DNA from: a virus
DNA length: 22,094 nt
Strand: one strand, 5' to 3'
Virus record (IMG/VR): IMGVR_UViG_3300025362_000050
Span: 1-22,094 of that record
Shown: piece by piece, positions 1-7,800 of the stretch
Layout of the letters: each line of letters starts with the position of its first letter
Position numbering within the stretch: the first letter of the stretch is position 1
Made by a program: the position numbers and the translations under genes
Notes under the pieces: model-generated
What the model was told of the DNA's origin: nothing
Databases searched by the model: none
Seen by the model: only the letters and a program-made list of their open reading frames with translations

Positions 1-227
1 AAAATAGTTTTTTCCTCTAATTCTGTATCTTTAGCAAGAAGAATTAAATCTCCAACTATTTTCTCAAATTTTTTTCCAAATCTAATACTTTGGGATTGTG
101 TTAATTTTATCCCTAATAATTTTGATATATTGTAGTCGTCCGATTTCTTATTTGTTAATGCCTTAATGTTGGCCTCATTTAATACAACCTTTTCTAACAA
201 ACTTATATCTATATTGCATTCCCTCAT
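1..227 (-). CDS. Unknown leftward gene, N-terminal part only
   Basis: A leftward open frame begins at the ATG complementary to 225-227 and runs off the left edge, giving 75 residues without a stop. The start is supported by a strong AGGGGA Shine-Dalgarno a few bases upstream. The product begins MRECNIDISLLEKVV and later reads SQSIRFGKKFEKIVGDLI, a soluble, charged helical sequence. That last stretch loosely recalls the entry helix of some type II restriction endonucleases, and a DNA methyltransferase lies at the other end of the window, but this is only a hint and I do not assign a function. It is the only leftward gene seen, so 228-419 is a divergent promoter region. Confidence 0.7.
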   Translation of the reverse strand, partial: MRECNIDISLLEKVVLNEANIKALTNKKSDDYNISKLLGIKLTQSQSIRFGKKFEKIVGDLILLAKDTELEEKTI

Positions 228-419
228 ATTGTCCCCTATTTTTCATATAAAATATTAATACGTCCCTATTCAAACATAACTATTATATAAAATCCCCAAA
301 ACAGAGTTTTTTGTTAAGTATTATTGGAAGATTATTGCCAAAAAATTTACATTTTGAATATTTATTAATATACAGAGTAATGTATATAATTATTAAAACA
401 AAAAAAAGGAGAATGCAAA
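228..419. promoter_or_regulatory. Divergent intergenic promoter region
   Basis: This AT-rich gap separates the leftward gene from the tail tube gene. On the + strand it contains TTTTGAATATTTATTA (352-367), one of a recurring set of promoter-like boxes, then TATATAAT (383-390), a good -10-like element, then AAAGGAG before the ATG at 420. On the - strand a TATATAAT-like box and a TATTTTATATGA box precede AGGGGA. No terminator hairpin is evident between the two genes. The assignments rest on motif and position only. Confidence 0.5.
356..367 (+). promoter_or_regulatory. Promoter-like box GAATATTTATTA
   Basis: This box lies 53 bases before the tail tube ATG and is preceded by TTTT. It matches boxes at 4661, 14656 and 21302 (TTTGATATTTATTA-type). 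It resembles the AT-rich -10-type element of T4-like late promoters, although the T4 octamer TATAAATA appears here in its reverse-complement form. Confidence 0.4.
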
Positions 420-911
420 ATGGCAGAAAATATACTAGACGTTAACGAAATGTTATTTGATAAGTTTGAGCCAAGATTAAAGAATAGATTTATATTAGAA
501 ATAGATGGAATACCTTCATTTTTAATTAAAGGTGCGGCGAGACCAAGCATAACTATTGATGAGGTTGAATTGCCTCATATTAATATAACAAAATATTCTA
601 TGGGTAAAGTTTCTTATGACGAAATTAGTTTAACTTTATATGACCCAATATCACCATCAGGTGCTCAAATTGTAATGAATTGAATTAGAGCACATCACGA
701 AGCTGAAACAGGCAGAGACGGATACGGAGCAATGTATCAAAAGGATGTAACTATACTTGAATTAGGACCAGTTGGCGATAAAATTAGTGCTTGGACATTA
801 AAGAAAGCATGAATTAAAAGTGCAAACTTTGGCGAATTAGATTGGGGAGATGCAACAGCACAAGAAATCACGATTTCTCTCCGCTACGACTACCCAGTAA
901 TGGAGTATTAG
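420..911 (+). CDS. Tail tube protein (T4 gp19-like)
   Basis: The product is 163 residues when TGA is read as Trp, matching the size of T4 gp19, the protein that stacks in hexameric rings to form the tail tube. In-frame TGA codons at 681-683 and 810-812 give MNWIRAHHE and KKAWIKSANFGELDWG. These line up with the KFVDW and GLWPTNVGELQLDWD segments of T4 gp19 as I recall it, so both TGAs sit at Trp positions of the family. The C-terminus ends in an LRYDYP-type strand, as in tube proteins. The start has an AAAGGAG ribosome site. Two further Trp codons are TGG. Read with the standard code the gene would be cut at residue 87, so this small conserved protein is the best proof of recoding in the window. 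Confidence 0.88.
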
Positions 912-913
912 AT

Positions 914-969
914 ATGATTAAGCGGTTCTTAAATCTTTTTACTGCTTAATCATAAAAGATTGTTAAAAA
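914..969 (+). repeat. Structured repeat, copy 1 (10-bp hairpin plus 16-nt tail)
   Basis: Directly after the tail tube stop, ATGATTAAGC (914-923) and GCTTAATCAT (944-953) form a perfect 10-bp inverted repeat around a 20-base loop. The right arm continues into AAAAGATTGTTAAAAA. The right arm plus tail (944-969, 26 bases) is repeated exactly at 2037-2062, together with its partner arm. Each copy is followed within a few bases by a second hairpin and a T tract. The two copies flank the HNH gene and one small gene. It may be a processing or termination element, a small RNA, or a scar of the insertion. Confidence 0.75.
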
Positions 970-975
970 CAATAT

Positions 976-1010
976 TCCTCCATATATATAATTGTATGGA
1001 GGATTTTTTT
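976..1010 (+). promoter_or_regulatory. Hairpin with T-run that contains the HNH gene's ribosome site
   Basis: TCCTCCATA (976-984) pairs with TATGGAGGA (995-1003) in a 9-bp stem with a 10-base loop, followed by seven T (1004-1010) and then ATG at 1011. It looks like a rho-independent terminator for the tail tube transcript. The 3' arm is also the GGAGGA Shine-Dalgarno of the HNH gene, so read-through RNA would have this site masked. The sequence CATATATATAATTG in the 5' arm and loop resembles the promoter-like boxes elsewhere; RNA starting there would lack the masking arm. Control by such an arrangement is known for T4 homing endonuclease genes such as I-TevI. Here it is inferred. Confidence 0.6.
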
Positions 1011-1805
1011 ATGGAAAAATTTAAGTGTAAAAGATGTAGCCGAATATTTGATAACTATAATAGTCTTAGGAAACATGTGGGTTGGCTTCATGGAATTAAA
1101 TCAGAGGATTTTCATTTAGAATTTTATCTAAATGGAATAAGACCAACATGCAAATGCGGATGTGGAGAAGAAACTAACTTTAATTCGCATGGGTTTTGCG
1201 ATTACAAAAGAGGACACATTTCAAGAGTAAAAAATAATTGGGGCCATAATCCAAAAGCAATTGAACATTCCGCAGAAACAAGAAGGCAACAATATAAAGA
1301 CGGCGTAAGAGAGCCTTGGAATAAAGGATTGGACATTACAGACGAACGTGTTAGATTAAATGCCGAAAATTCAAGAAAAACAATTTTAGCTGATAAAGAT
1401 TTATTAAAAAGAAAATCAGAACGTATGAAAAAAATGTGGAAAGATGGCGTGCTTAAAGTTGAATATGGTGCGGAATCTCCCGCATGATGTGGCGGTAATA
1501 GTTCAATAAATGCGGCATGTCACGGAAGTAGAAAATTATATAATGAATGAAAATTTCCAATATTAAAAAAATATGAATTCAAATGTTCAAAGTGTGGTGC
1601 TGGCGGCAAATTAGATGTTCATCACAATCAAATAATAATGTCAGAAATAATAAATATTATTAGAAAAAAGAACAATTTTGATGATAAGTTAGACAGAACT
1701 AAATTTATTGATGCAATTATAAATTATCATACGGACAATGAAATATCAGGCGTTGCATTATGCAGAGAATGTCACCGAGAACTTCACAATAGTTTTAATT
1801 TCTAA
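1011..1805 (+). CDS. HNH homing-type endonuclease with N-terminal zinc finger
   Basis: The product is 264 residues with two TGA-Trp codons (in SPAWCGG and YNEWKFP). The N-terminus has a C2H2-type finger (C6, C9, H22, H27), followed by a CKCGCG cluster and an EPWNKGLD stretch typical of NUMOD3-like DNA-binding modules. The C-terminus carries the nuclease: FKCSKCG (C192, C195), DVHH (H204, H205) and LCRECHRELH (C251, C254, H255, H259), the zinc-stabilised HNH layout. Free-standing HNH genes of this kind are selfish homing elements that cut phage DNA at a specific site. It sits between tail genes within the repeat-bounded island. I chose ATG 1011 over an upstream start because GGAGGA is correctly spaced there. 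Trp use is 4 TGG and 2 TGA. Confidence 0.88.
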
Positions 1806-1837
1806 TAAAAAAAACAAGAGTTTGCGATTTAAATTAA

Positions 1838-1852
1838 GCATATATATTTGTA
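1838..1852 (+). promoter_or_regulatory. Promoter-like box GCATATATATTTGTA
   Basis: This box runs directly into TATGGAGG, the ribosome site of the small gene at 1866. The composite CATATATA..TTGTATGGAGG is almost the same as 981-1002 before the HNH gene, so the promoter and ribosome-site cassette appears duplicated. Here the masking CCTCC arm is absent. Confidence 0.4.
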
Positions 1853-1865
1853 TGGAGGTTATTTG

Positions 1866-2042
1866 ATGGGTATATTTAAGAAAATTTTTAAGAAGAAAAA
1901 AGAACAAATTTTATGGACAGTAAGAAGAAATTGCTCCGAAAATGACGTAGTGGATGCATGGATTAGGGATAAAAATGATAATTATATTCCAATAGACTTA
2001 CTTATGATTAAGCGATACACGAAGTTTTTATGTAAAGCTTAA
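1866..2042 (+). CDS. Small basic hypothetical protein (58 aa)
   Basis: The gene starts at an ATG 1866 preceded by GGAGGT; a TTG 18 bases upstream overlaps the ribosome site and is unlikely. The product begins MGIFKKIFKKKKEQ, a strongly basic amphipathic start shared in style with the proteins at 2166 (MKFLDKVVKLFKK) and 2864 (MSFLSKLFKKK), so the three may be related or follow the same targeting. No known domain is recognised. Its last 13 codons overlap copy 2 of the structured repeat, so the present C-terminus may have been created by the repeat. It contains two TGG Trp codons and no TGA. Confidence 0.65.
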   Translation: MGIFKKIFKKKKEQILWTVRRNCSENDVVDAWIRDKNDNYIPIDLLMIKRYTKFLCKA

Positions 2043-2062
2043 TCATAAAAGATTGTTAAAAA
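2004..2062 (+). repeat. Structured repeat, copy 2
   Basis: ATGATTAAGC (2004-2013) pairs with GCTTAATCAT (2037-2046) around a 23-base loop. The 26 bases at 2037-2062 are identical to 944-969. The loops differ between copies (apart from a T-rich run), so arms and tail have been kept or copied while the loop was not. It overlaps the end of the 1866 gene and is followed at once by a strong terminator. Confidence 0.75.
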
Positions 2063-2068
2063 TATTAG

Positions 2069-2092
2069 CTCCGCCTTGTGCGGAGTTTTTTT
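2069..2092 (+). terminator. Rho-independent terminator
   Basis: CTCCGC (2069-2074) and GCGGAG (2080-2085) form a GC-rich stem with a 5-base loop, followed by seven T. It ends the unit containing the HNH gene and the 58-residue gene. Confidence 0.85.
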
Positions 2093-2126
2093 ATATAAAA
2101 ATAAGAGTTTTTGAATTTGTTTGAAA

Positions 2127-2140
2127 TACATATAGATAGA
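2127..2140 (+). promoter_or_regulatory. Promoter-like box ATACATATAGATAGA
   Basis: This AT-rich box sits about 25-40 bases before the ATG at 2166, after the terminator, where a new transcript is expected. The sequence AAGAGTTT upstream (about 2103-2110) also occurs upstream of the 1838 box (about 1816-1823), suggesting related promoters. It matches the recurrent consensus only loosely. Confidence 0.3.
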
Positions 2141-2165
2141 AATAAAAGTATAGGGGGTTACATTG

Positions 2166-2447
2166 ATGAAGTTTTTAGATAAGGTTGTAAAGTTGTTTAA
2201 GAAAACCTCGCCATTTGACGACCCGACATATATTCCTGATTGACTAAATTTTGACTTTAATACTATGGACTTAAAAACATATGACATTTACGGAAACGTA
2301 GCACAAGAAGAATTTACGATGGTAATCACAGAACATGGAAAGTGGATAGGCATAGACAATATTAATTGGAAAGCATATCCAGTTGCCGTATTGGGAGTCA
2401 AGCAATATACATATAGGGAATGTTTGACAGTAAAAAAAAGAAAATAA
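2166..2447 (+). CDS. YDIYGN-motif small protein (93 aa)
   Basis: The gene starts at ATG 2166 after an AGGGGG ribosome site and needs one TGA-Trp (PDWLNF). The product opens with a basic amphipathic helix, MKFLDKVVKLFKK, and carries TYDIYGN at 2277-2297. The same motif occurs twice in the product of the 2864 gene (YDIYGN at 3068-3085 and 3329-3346) and as TIYGD in the 2482 gene. After the motif comes a beta-rich segment (MVITEHGKWIGIDNINWK). No known domain is recognised. It belongs to an accessory cluster between tail tube and baseplate genes and may be a non-essential virion or host-takeover protein; function unknown. Confidence 0.75.
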
Positions 2448-2481
2448 AAGCTTATAACGAAAGAAAAAGTATGGAGAAATT

Positions 2482-2880
2482 ATGTCAAAAATAAAAGCAT
2501 TTACGATTTACGGTGATGAGTTTATGACATCTAAAGATAAATATAAATTAGTTGGTTTAACCGTTGTCAAAACTACTTGGCTTCAAAGAACAAAGTCAAT
2601 GGATTTTGGTTGGGGCAATGGTTATGTTGTTGTTGATAAATATCATCCAGCATATGGCAAAAAGTATCTTGAAGGAGTGGATGTTCATGGCGGCATTACA
2701 TATTCAGAAGAAATGAATGATAAAAAAATTGGGGATTTATATGTAAAACATGGTTGGTGTTTTGGATTTGATACAGCACATGGGAATGATTCGTTAACAG
2801 TTTATAATAAAAGATATGTAATAAGTGAAACAATGAGATTAGCAAAACAATTAGAGGAATACAATGAGCTTTCTTTCTAA
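2482..2880 (+). CDS. Conserved phage hypothetical protein (VHGGITYS ... GFDTAH type)
   Basis: The product is 132 residues and starts after a GGAG site. It contains GYVVVDKYHPAYGKKY, VDVHGGITYSEE and HGWCFGFDTAHGND, then ends in an ETMRLAKQLEEYNEL helix. This order (HP..GK, VHGG-T-S, W-x-x-GFD-x-AH) is, from memory, a widespread phage family of unknown function. The N-terminus KAFTIYGDEFM resembles the YDIYGN motif of the flanking genes. It contains three TGG Trp codons and no TGA. The end overlaps the start of the 2864 gene by 17 bases, suggesting coupled translation. Confidence 0.8.
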   Translation: MSKIKAFTIYGDEFMTSKDKYKLVGLTVVKTTWLQRTKSMDFGWGNGYVVVDKYHPAYGKKYLEGVDVHGGITYSEEMNDKKIGDLYVKHGWCFGFDTAHGNDSLTVYNKRYVISETMRLAKQLEEYNELSF

Positions 2881-3463
2881 ATTATTTAAGAAAAAAACTT
2901 CTTTTTGTGCTACTAAGGGGAATTATGTTAATACAATGGCAAGTACAGCACCGACGTGGGACGTTCCAATGCCAGCAAATTCTAATGCATTCTGTAAAAG
3001 CGTAGATGATTTGATTAATGAATTGAAAAATAATGATTATATGTCTAGAACATGCAAGTATTCTACTTATGATATTTATGGAAATAAAATTGGCGAAATG
3101 GACGTTACGGAAACAGTTGACGCACAATCTATAACAAGTGGAAGTGTGGCTAGTTTGTGGACTATGGTCTCAAACAATGTATTGGCCATAGATGAAGCAC
3201 GTAAAATGGCAGGTTACGTAAAACTTAAATGGCAGGGAAAAATGATTACACGCAAGAAAGATGAAATAGAAATGCCACTTAAAAAGTTAATGCTTGATTT
3301 GGGCCGTAAATTGGCATCCGAAAGAGAGTACGACATTTATGGAAATGAAATGAATATCATACACCAAAAAAAGCATAATTATTTGCATCATAATGCTGAA
3401 TATAATCTTCAAAGGGCAAGCAAATTTGGCGTTGGCAATTTGAAAGGCGGGCATTTAATATAA
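2864..3463 (+). CDS. Hypothetical protein with two YDIYGN motifs (199 aa)
   Basis: The gene starts inside the end of the 2482 gene with AGAGGA as ribosome site. The product begins MSFLSKLFKKKTSF, like the 1866 and 2166 proteins, and has two YDIYGN motifs: residues 69-74 (STYDIYGNKIGEMDV) and 156-161 (REYDIYGNEMNII). Between them is a helical, basic region (LKWQGKMITRKKDEIEMPLKKL). The C-terminus is rich in His and Asn. The paired motifs suggest a duplicated short beta-hairpin module. No known family is recognised. It uses three TGG Trp codons and no TGA, in contrast to the virion genes that follow. Confidence 0.75.
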   Translation: MSFLSKLFKKKTSFCATKGNYVNTMASTAPTWDVPMPANSNAFCKSVDDLINELKNNDYMSRTCKYSTYDIYGNKIGEMDVTETVDAQSITSGSVASLWTMVSNNVLAIDEARKMAGYVKLKWQGKMITRKKDEIEMPLKKLMLDLGRKLASEREYDIYGNEMNIIHQKKHNYLHHNAEYNLQRASKFGVGNLKGGHLI

Positions 3464-3483
3464 AAAAACAAGAAAAAAGTAAT

Positions 3484-3500
3484 AACATAATATATATAAG
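3484..3500 (+). promoter_or_regulatory. Promoter-like AT box before the gp26-like gene
   Basis: ACATAATATATATAAG lies in the 90-base gap before the tail/baseplate module, about 55 bases from the ATG at 3554. It fits the general AT-rich promoter pattern but lacks the TTTAT core. Confidence 0.3.
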
Positions 3501-3553
3501 AAATGGGTTATGTAAATCAATAAAACAAACCAAAATGAATATAGGAGAAAGTT

Positions 3554-4339
3554 ATGGCAGAAGAAAAAGCAACATTTCCAACAGAAATGATAGAGTTACC
3601 GAGTAAAGGGTGATTATATCCAGCGGAACATCCACTAAATAAAGGGTCAGTAGAATTAAGATACCCAACGGCGGCAGATGAAGATATATTAACATCAAAA
3701 AATTTAATACAGAAAGGTATCGTTTTGGATAAGTTTATTGAGGCAATATTTATCGGTGATAAAAATGTATTAAACGATATGCTTTTGGGCGATTATGATA
3801 AAGTAATGATGGCTGCAAGAATATTAGCATACGGTGGCAAGTATGATACAAAAATTAATTGTCCGAATTGCGGAACACGTAATGATATTTCAATTGATGT
3901 AATGAAATGGGAACACGTATCGATGAAGGAAAAAAATTATACTATCGGGAAAAATGAATTCACATTTAAGTTACCAGTAAGTAAGAAAGAATTAACATTT
4001 AAGTTATTAACTTACAAGGATAGTAAGGATGTTGAAATTGAATTGAAACGTATGAAAAAACTTTATGGTGCGACAGGCGTACAACCAGAAATGACGAGTA
4101 GATACAAATATATGATAACTGCAATAGATGGCGATGCAGATAGAAGGACTATTAATTTATTTGTTGATAAAGAATTTCTTTTGCAAGATTCACGTGATTT
4201 TAGAGATTATCTTTTGACAATAGCACCTTCTGTAAATACAAGTTATGATTTCGTATGCGTTGAATGTAATTTTGAAGATATCATTGAGGTGCCGCTTGAT
4301 GCGAACTTTTTTTGGCCTACCAAACATTCAAGGAAATAG
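3554..4339 (+). CDS. Baseplate hub assembly protein (T4 gp26-like)
   Basis: The product is 261 residues with one TGA-Trp at residue 20 (ELPSKGWLYP). The opening ELPSKG-x-x-YP followed by GSVELRYPTAADEDIL is the signature of the T4-type baseplate protein family (Pfam T4_baseplate, gp26), which acts in assembly of the baseplate hub. Two Cys pairs, CPNC at residues 103-106 and CVEC at 235-238, could bind a metal; the end ...DANFFWP matches the usual FFRP-like tail of the family. The start has an AGGAG site. The end overlaps the next gene by 41 bases, a typical pairing of hub-assembly genes. Family assignment is from recalled patterns. Confidence 0.78.
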
Positions 4340-4607
4340 GGAATTAACAGGAAAAGAATCATCAGCAATAATGATGTCAAAGCGTAACTTGTATAAGGAA
4401 ATATTTAATTTAAGTTATTATAGCAAAGGTGCATTTAATTGAGAAATAATTTATAATATGCCAATATGAGTAAGAAGCTTAAATATTAAATTCTTAAATG
4501 ACGCACGTGAAGCAGAAAACAAACAAGCAACCGCTTCTGGTTCTGGTTCTGGAAAAACTATAGCAAGACCGCCTAAATTAGGCAAATCGGTCTCAAGACC
4601 TAAATAA
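4299..4607 (+). CDS. Baseplate hub assembly catalyst-like small protein (T4 gp51-like)
   Basis: The product is 102 residues and requires two TGA-Trp codons (FNWEII and PIWVRS); there is no TGG. The core LYKEIFNLSYYSKGAFNWEIIYNMPIW-x-R..NIKFLNDAREAE is the short helical pattern found next to gp26-like genes in marine T4-like phages (gp51-like or tail chaperone-like). The tail is Ser/Gly then basic and Pro-rich. I chose ATG 4299 because GAGGTG lies just upstream; this makes a 41-base overlap with the gp26-like gene. ATG 4371 is an alternative without a good site. A strong terminator follows the stop. Confidence 0.7.
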
Positions 4608-4612
4608 AAGAG

Positions 4613-4640
4613 AGCCCAGTGAAAACTGGGCTTTTTGTTT
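4613..4640 (+). terminator. Strong terminator with GAAA tetraloop
   Basis: AGCCCAGT (4613-4620), loop GAAA, ACTGGGCT (4625-4632), then a T-rich tract. An 8-bp stem with a GNRA loop is a textbook intrinsic terminator, and ends the gp26/gp51-like unit. Confidence 0.92.
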
Positions 4641-4660
4641 TTCAAAAAAATTATTATTTT

Positions 4661-4672
4661 GATATTTATATA
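4661..4672 (+). promoter_or_regulatory. Promoter-like box GATATTTATATA
   Basis: This box lies just after the terminator and 37 bases before the ATG at 4709, preceded by TTTT. It is one of the best examples of the recurring element and probably starts the tape measure transcript. Confidence 0.5.
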
Positions 4673-4708
4673 CAATAGATGCGTACAATTATATATAGGA
4701 GATAACTT

Positions 4709-4885
4709 ATGAGTAAAGTTGATAATTTCATAGACAAATTCTTTGATAGAATTAAAAAGAAACAAGCAGACAAAATAATAAAAAATTTTAAAAAGACCAA
4801 TCCTGAGCTAGGCAAGAAGCTAGATCAAATCCATCAAGCGTCTCAAGAATTGGAAGACTTTCTTAATAAAAGTTCCAATAAATAA
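4709..4885 (+). CDS. Small charged helical protein (58 aa)
   Basis: The gene starts after AGGAGATAACTT and ends 10 bases before the tape measure start. The product MSKVDNFIDKFFDRIKKKQ... is almost wholly helical and highly charged, with a heptad-like C-terminal half (LGKKLDQIHQASQELEDFL). It has no Trp. Its position just ahead of the tape measure suggests a tail assembly accessory or chaperone, but no family is recognised. Confidence 0.75.
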   Translation: MSKVDNFIDKFFDRIKKKQADKIIKNFKKTNPELGKKLDQIHQASQELEDFLNKSSNK

Positions 4886-4895
4886 GGAAATGTAA

Positions 4896-7800
4896 ATGGC
4901 CGACATTATAGAAGTAAAGCACGAAGAAACCCTTTTGACCTTAACTGAATCCAGAAGACAAGAACTTGAAAAACAGAGTAAGATAAAAGATGAAATATCC
5001 AAGCAAGACGAAAAAATATTGGAGATGGAAAAGGAAAAGGATAAATGACAAGAGAAGACAAGAGCGGAAAACGAAAAAATACTTAAAGATTTGAAAGTGC
5101 AAAGGGCATTTAATTCTAAAGATTTAAAAGTTTTACAACAAAAAGCAAAAGCAGAAGAGGACAAACTTAGTTGGGCGTCAGGAATGAAAAGTTACGCATT
5201 GAAAATGTCGAAAGAACTTAAAAAACAAAATCGTTCTGTTGAAATTGGATTGGACTTGTCAACAAAACAAGCTTTGTTAAATAAAATACAAGATTCTTAT
5301 GCTAATGGCGCAAGTGAAGAAGCAATTAATCAAGGCAAAGGTGCGAAAATTCTTTATGAGATGCAACAAAGGTTAAACGACGAAGCTGAAGCTGGCAATG
5401 TAATAGACAGAAGCAAGGCCGCATTGTTAGAGGAGTACGCTCAACAAATGGGCACAAATTTAGAATCAATGAGCGAAAGCCAACGTAAGTATGCCGAAGG
5501 AATAATTGCACCTTTCCAAATCGCACATCAAAAATTATCTGACATGACAGGGGAAAATTTAGAAAGTTTAGTAAATGTAAATTCTCAATTAAGCGAAATG
5601 GCCGGAAGATGAGACAAAACGAAAAAGGGCGTTACAGATGTTAAAGATTTAGTTTCTGGATTGCTTAATAACCCTGCGTTATCAGCAAGTATATTTGGGT
5701 ATGAGGTTGGAAAAAAAGCCATAGAGCTTGGTAAATCATTTGGTGATATATTAAATACTGGAATTAGTGTTGAAAATGTAATAGGTGAAATGGGATTAAG
5801 TATGGGTACGGCTACCTTAGCAAGTTTGAAATATGGAGCGTCGGCCAAAGAAGTTTTAGAAGCAACGAAAGCTATAACTCAAGAAATGGGTTCGATTGAA
5901 CATGCCACTCACGAAAATGTTAAAGGTGCCGTTAAATTAATGAAACTTTATGATATGGATGCGAGTTCTGCGGCAAAAATAACAAAAGAATTTTCACAAA
6001 TAGGTAAATTAACTGGACAAACAAATGAAGAATTGCGCTCATCAGTGGCAGAAATGGCTAACTTGAGCAAAGTTGCACCAACGGCAGTATTTGAAGATTT
6101 ATCAAGTAATGCCGAAGCAATGGCAAAATGATTAGACGCAAGTGGCAAGAATATGATTGGACTTTCTGTATCATCAAGACAATTGGGATTATCCATGGGA
6201 GATACGTTAGCAATGACAGAAGGTATATTGGATTTTGAAAGTTCAATTGAAAAGCAAATGACGGCATCGGTAATGACAGGTAGAAGTTTTAATTTTGAGC
6301 AAGCAAGAATGTTAGCATTTGCTGGTGACCACGAAGGTGCGTTGAAAAATATAGTTTCACAATTAGGTACAGAACAAGAGTTCTTACAAATGAATGCATA
6401 CCAAAGGCAATCAATGGCTGATATGTTAAATACATCGGTTGGTAGTTTAAAGGATATGATTATAAATCAAAACAAACTTGGAAAAGAAACTGGAAAATAT
6501 AGCAAGCTTTTAGAAGAAATAGGCGGAATAGTGAAGGGCGGGTTTTCGCTTATTAACAAAGACAATATTATTATGATGGGCTCTTTAGTAGGTACTATAA
6601 AAAACTTAGGTCTTGATAAAATTATTGGGCAAACAAAAGTATGAATGGGATTAACGACAGGTGTTAAAAATCTTTGAGGAAAAGTTGGAGCTTTGATGCC
6701 TGGCGGTAATGCGCTTAAACAAGCACAAAAATCATATTCTGATAAACAAATAGGAATTGGACTTGGCGGAAAGAAAGCAAAAGATTTATTAGCCAAAAAA
6801 AGTCTAAAACTTGCCAATAAAGAAGCCAAATCACAGACCGCTAATGCAGTCAAGGCAAAAGCTAAAACTGTAGCCCAATCAAAAGCTGAAACTGTAGCCC
6901 AATCAAAGACCGCCGGCGTAACTAAGTCAAAGCTTGGTGCAGCCGCAAGAGGCAAAGATATAAAAACGACACCAGCAACGAAGGGTGTCGGTAGCAAAGT
7001 AACTAAAGTCGATAAATCTGGTGGTAAGGGTGGAGTTGCAGGGTGAATAAAGAGTTGAGATGGCGTTAAATGAGAAACTTTAGGTAAGATAGCAACAGCA
7101 CTTTTGATTATTGGAGTTGCAATATTTGGGTTTGGAAAAGTAATAGCATCATTACCAACAGATCCAGCGCAATATCTTGCGGCAGGAGTAATGATGGTTG
7201 GGCTTATGGCTTCAATTTGGGCTATATCAAAAATATCAAAAAAGATTGACATGAAGAGTCTTGTTAGGGGTGCGGCCGCAATGGTACTTATAGGCGCCGC
7301 ATTGATTCCATTTGCATTTGCTTTAAGTTTGATGGAAGGTGTTAGCTGAAAAACACTTGCGATTGCCGGCGTAGGATTAGTTGGACTTGCGCTCGTAGTT
7401 GCAGGGCTTGGTGCAATTATGCCTCTTATATTATCGGGAGCATTGGCGTTAGGTGCTATGGGATTGGCATTGATTCCATTTGCATTTGCTTTAGGTTTAA
7501 TGGAAGGCGCTAGCTGAAAAACACTTGCAATAGCAGGGGCAGGCATAGTAGGTCTTGGCATTATAGTATCTGGACTTGGTGCAATTATGCCTCTTATTTT
7601 AGCAGGGTCAATAGCGTTAGGTGCTATGGGATTGGCATTGATTCCATTTAGTGTTGCTATGAGTAAATTACAAGGTGTTAAATGAGAAAATCTTAAGGGA
7701 GCAGGCAAAGCATTGAGCGGACTTTCTTGGGCTATAATAAAACTTGGTGCAATAATGGCAACTGGTGTCGGCGCTTTAGTTTTTGGAGCTGGTATTTTGG

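Noticed and set aside
420-911. TGA read as glycine (as in some candidate-phyla bacteria)
   Set aside because: The tail tube, gp53-like and UvsX contexts call for an aromatic Trp; Gly would break conserved positions.
1848-1865. TTG start upstream of the 58-residue gene
   Set aside because: It would overlap the GGAGGT ribosome site that serves ATG 1866.
4245-4298. Upstream extension of the gp51-like gene to an earlier ATG
   Set aside because: This would lie wholly within the gp26-like gene and lacks a ribosome site; GAGGTG before 4299 supports the later start.
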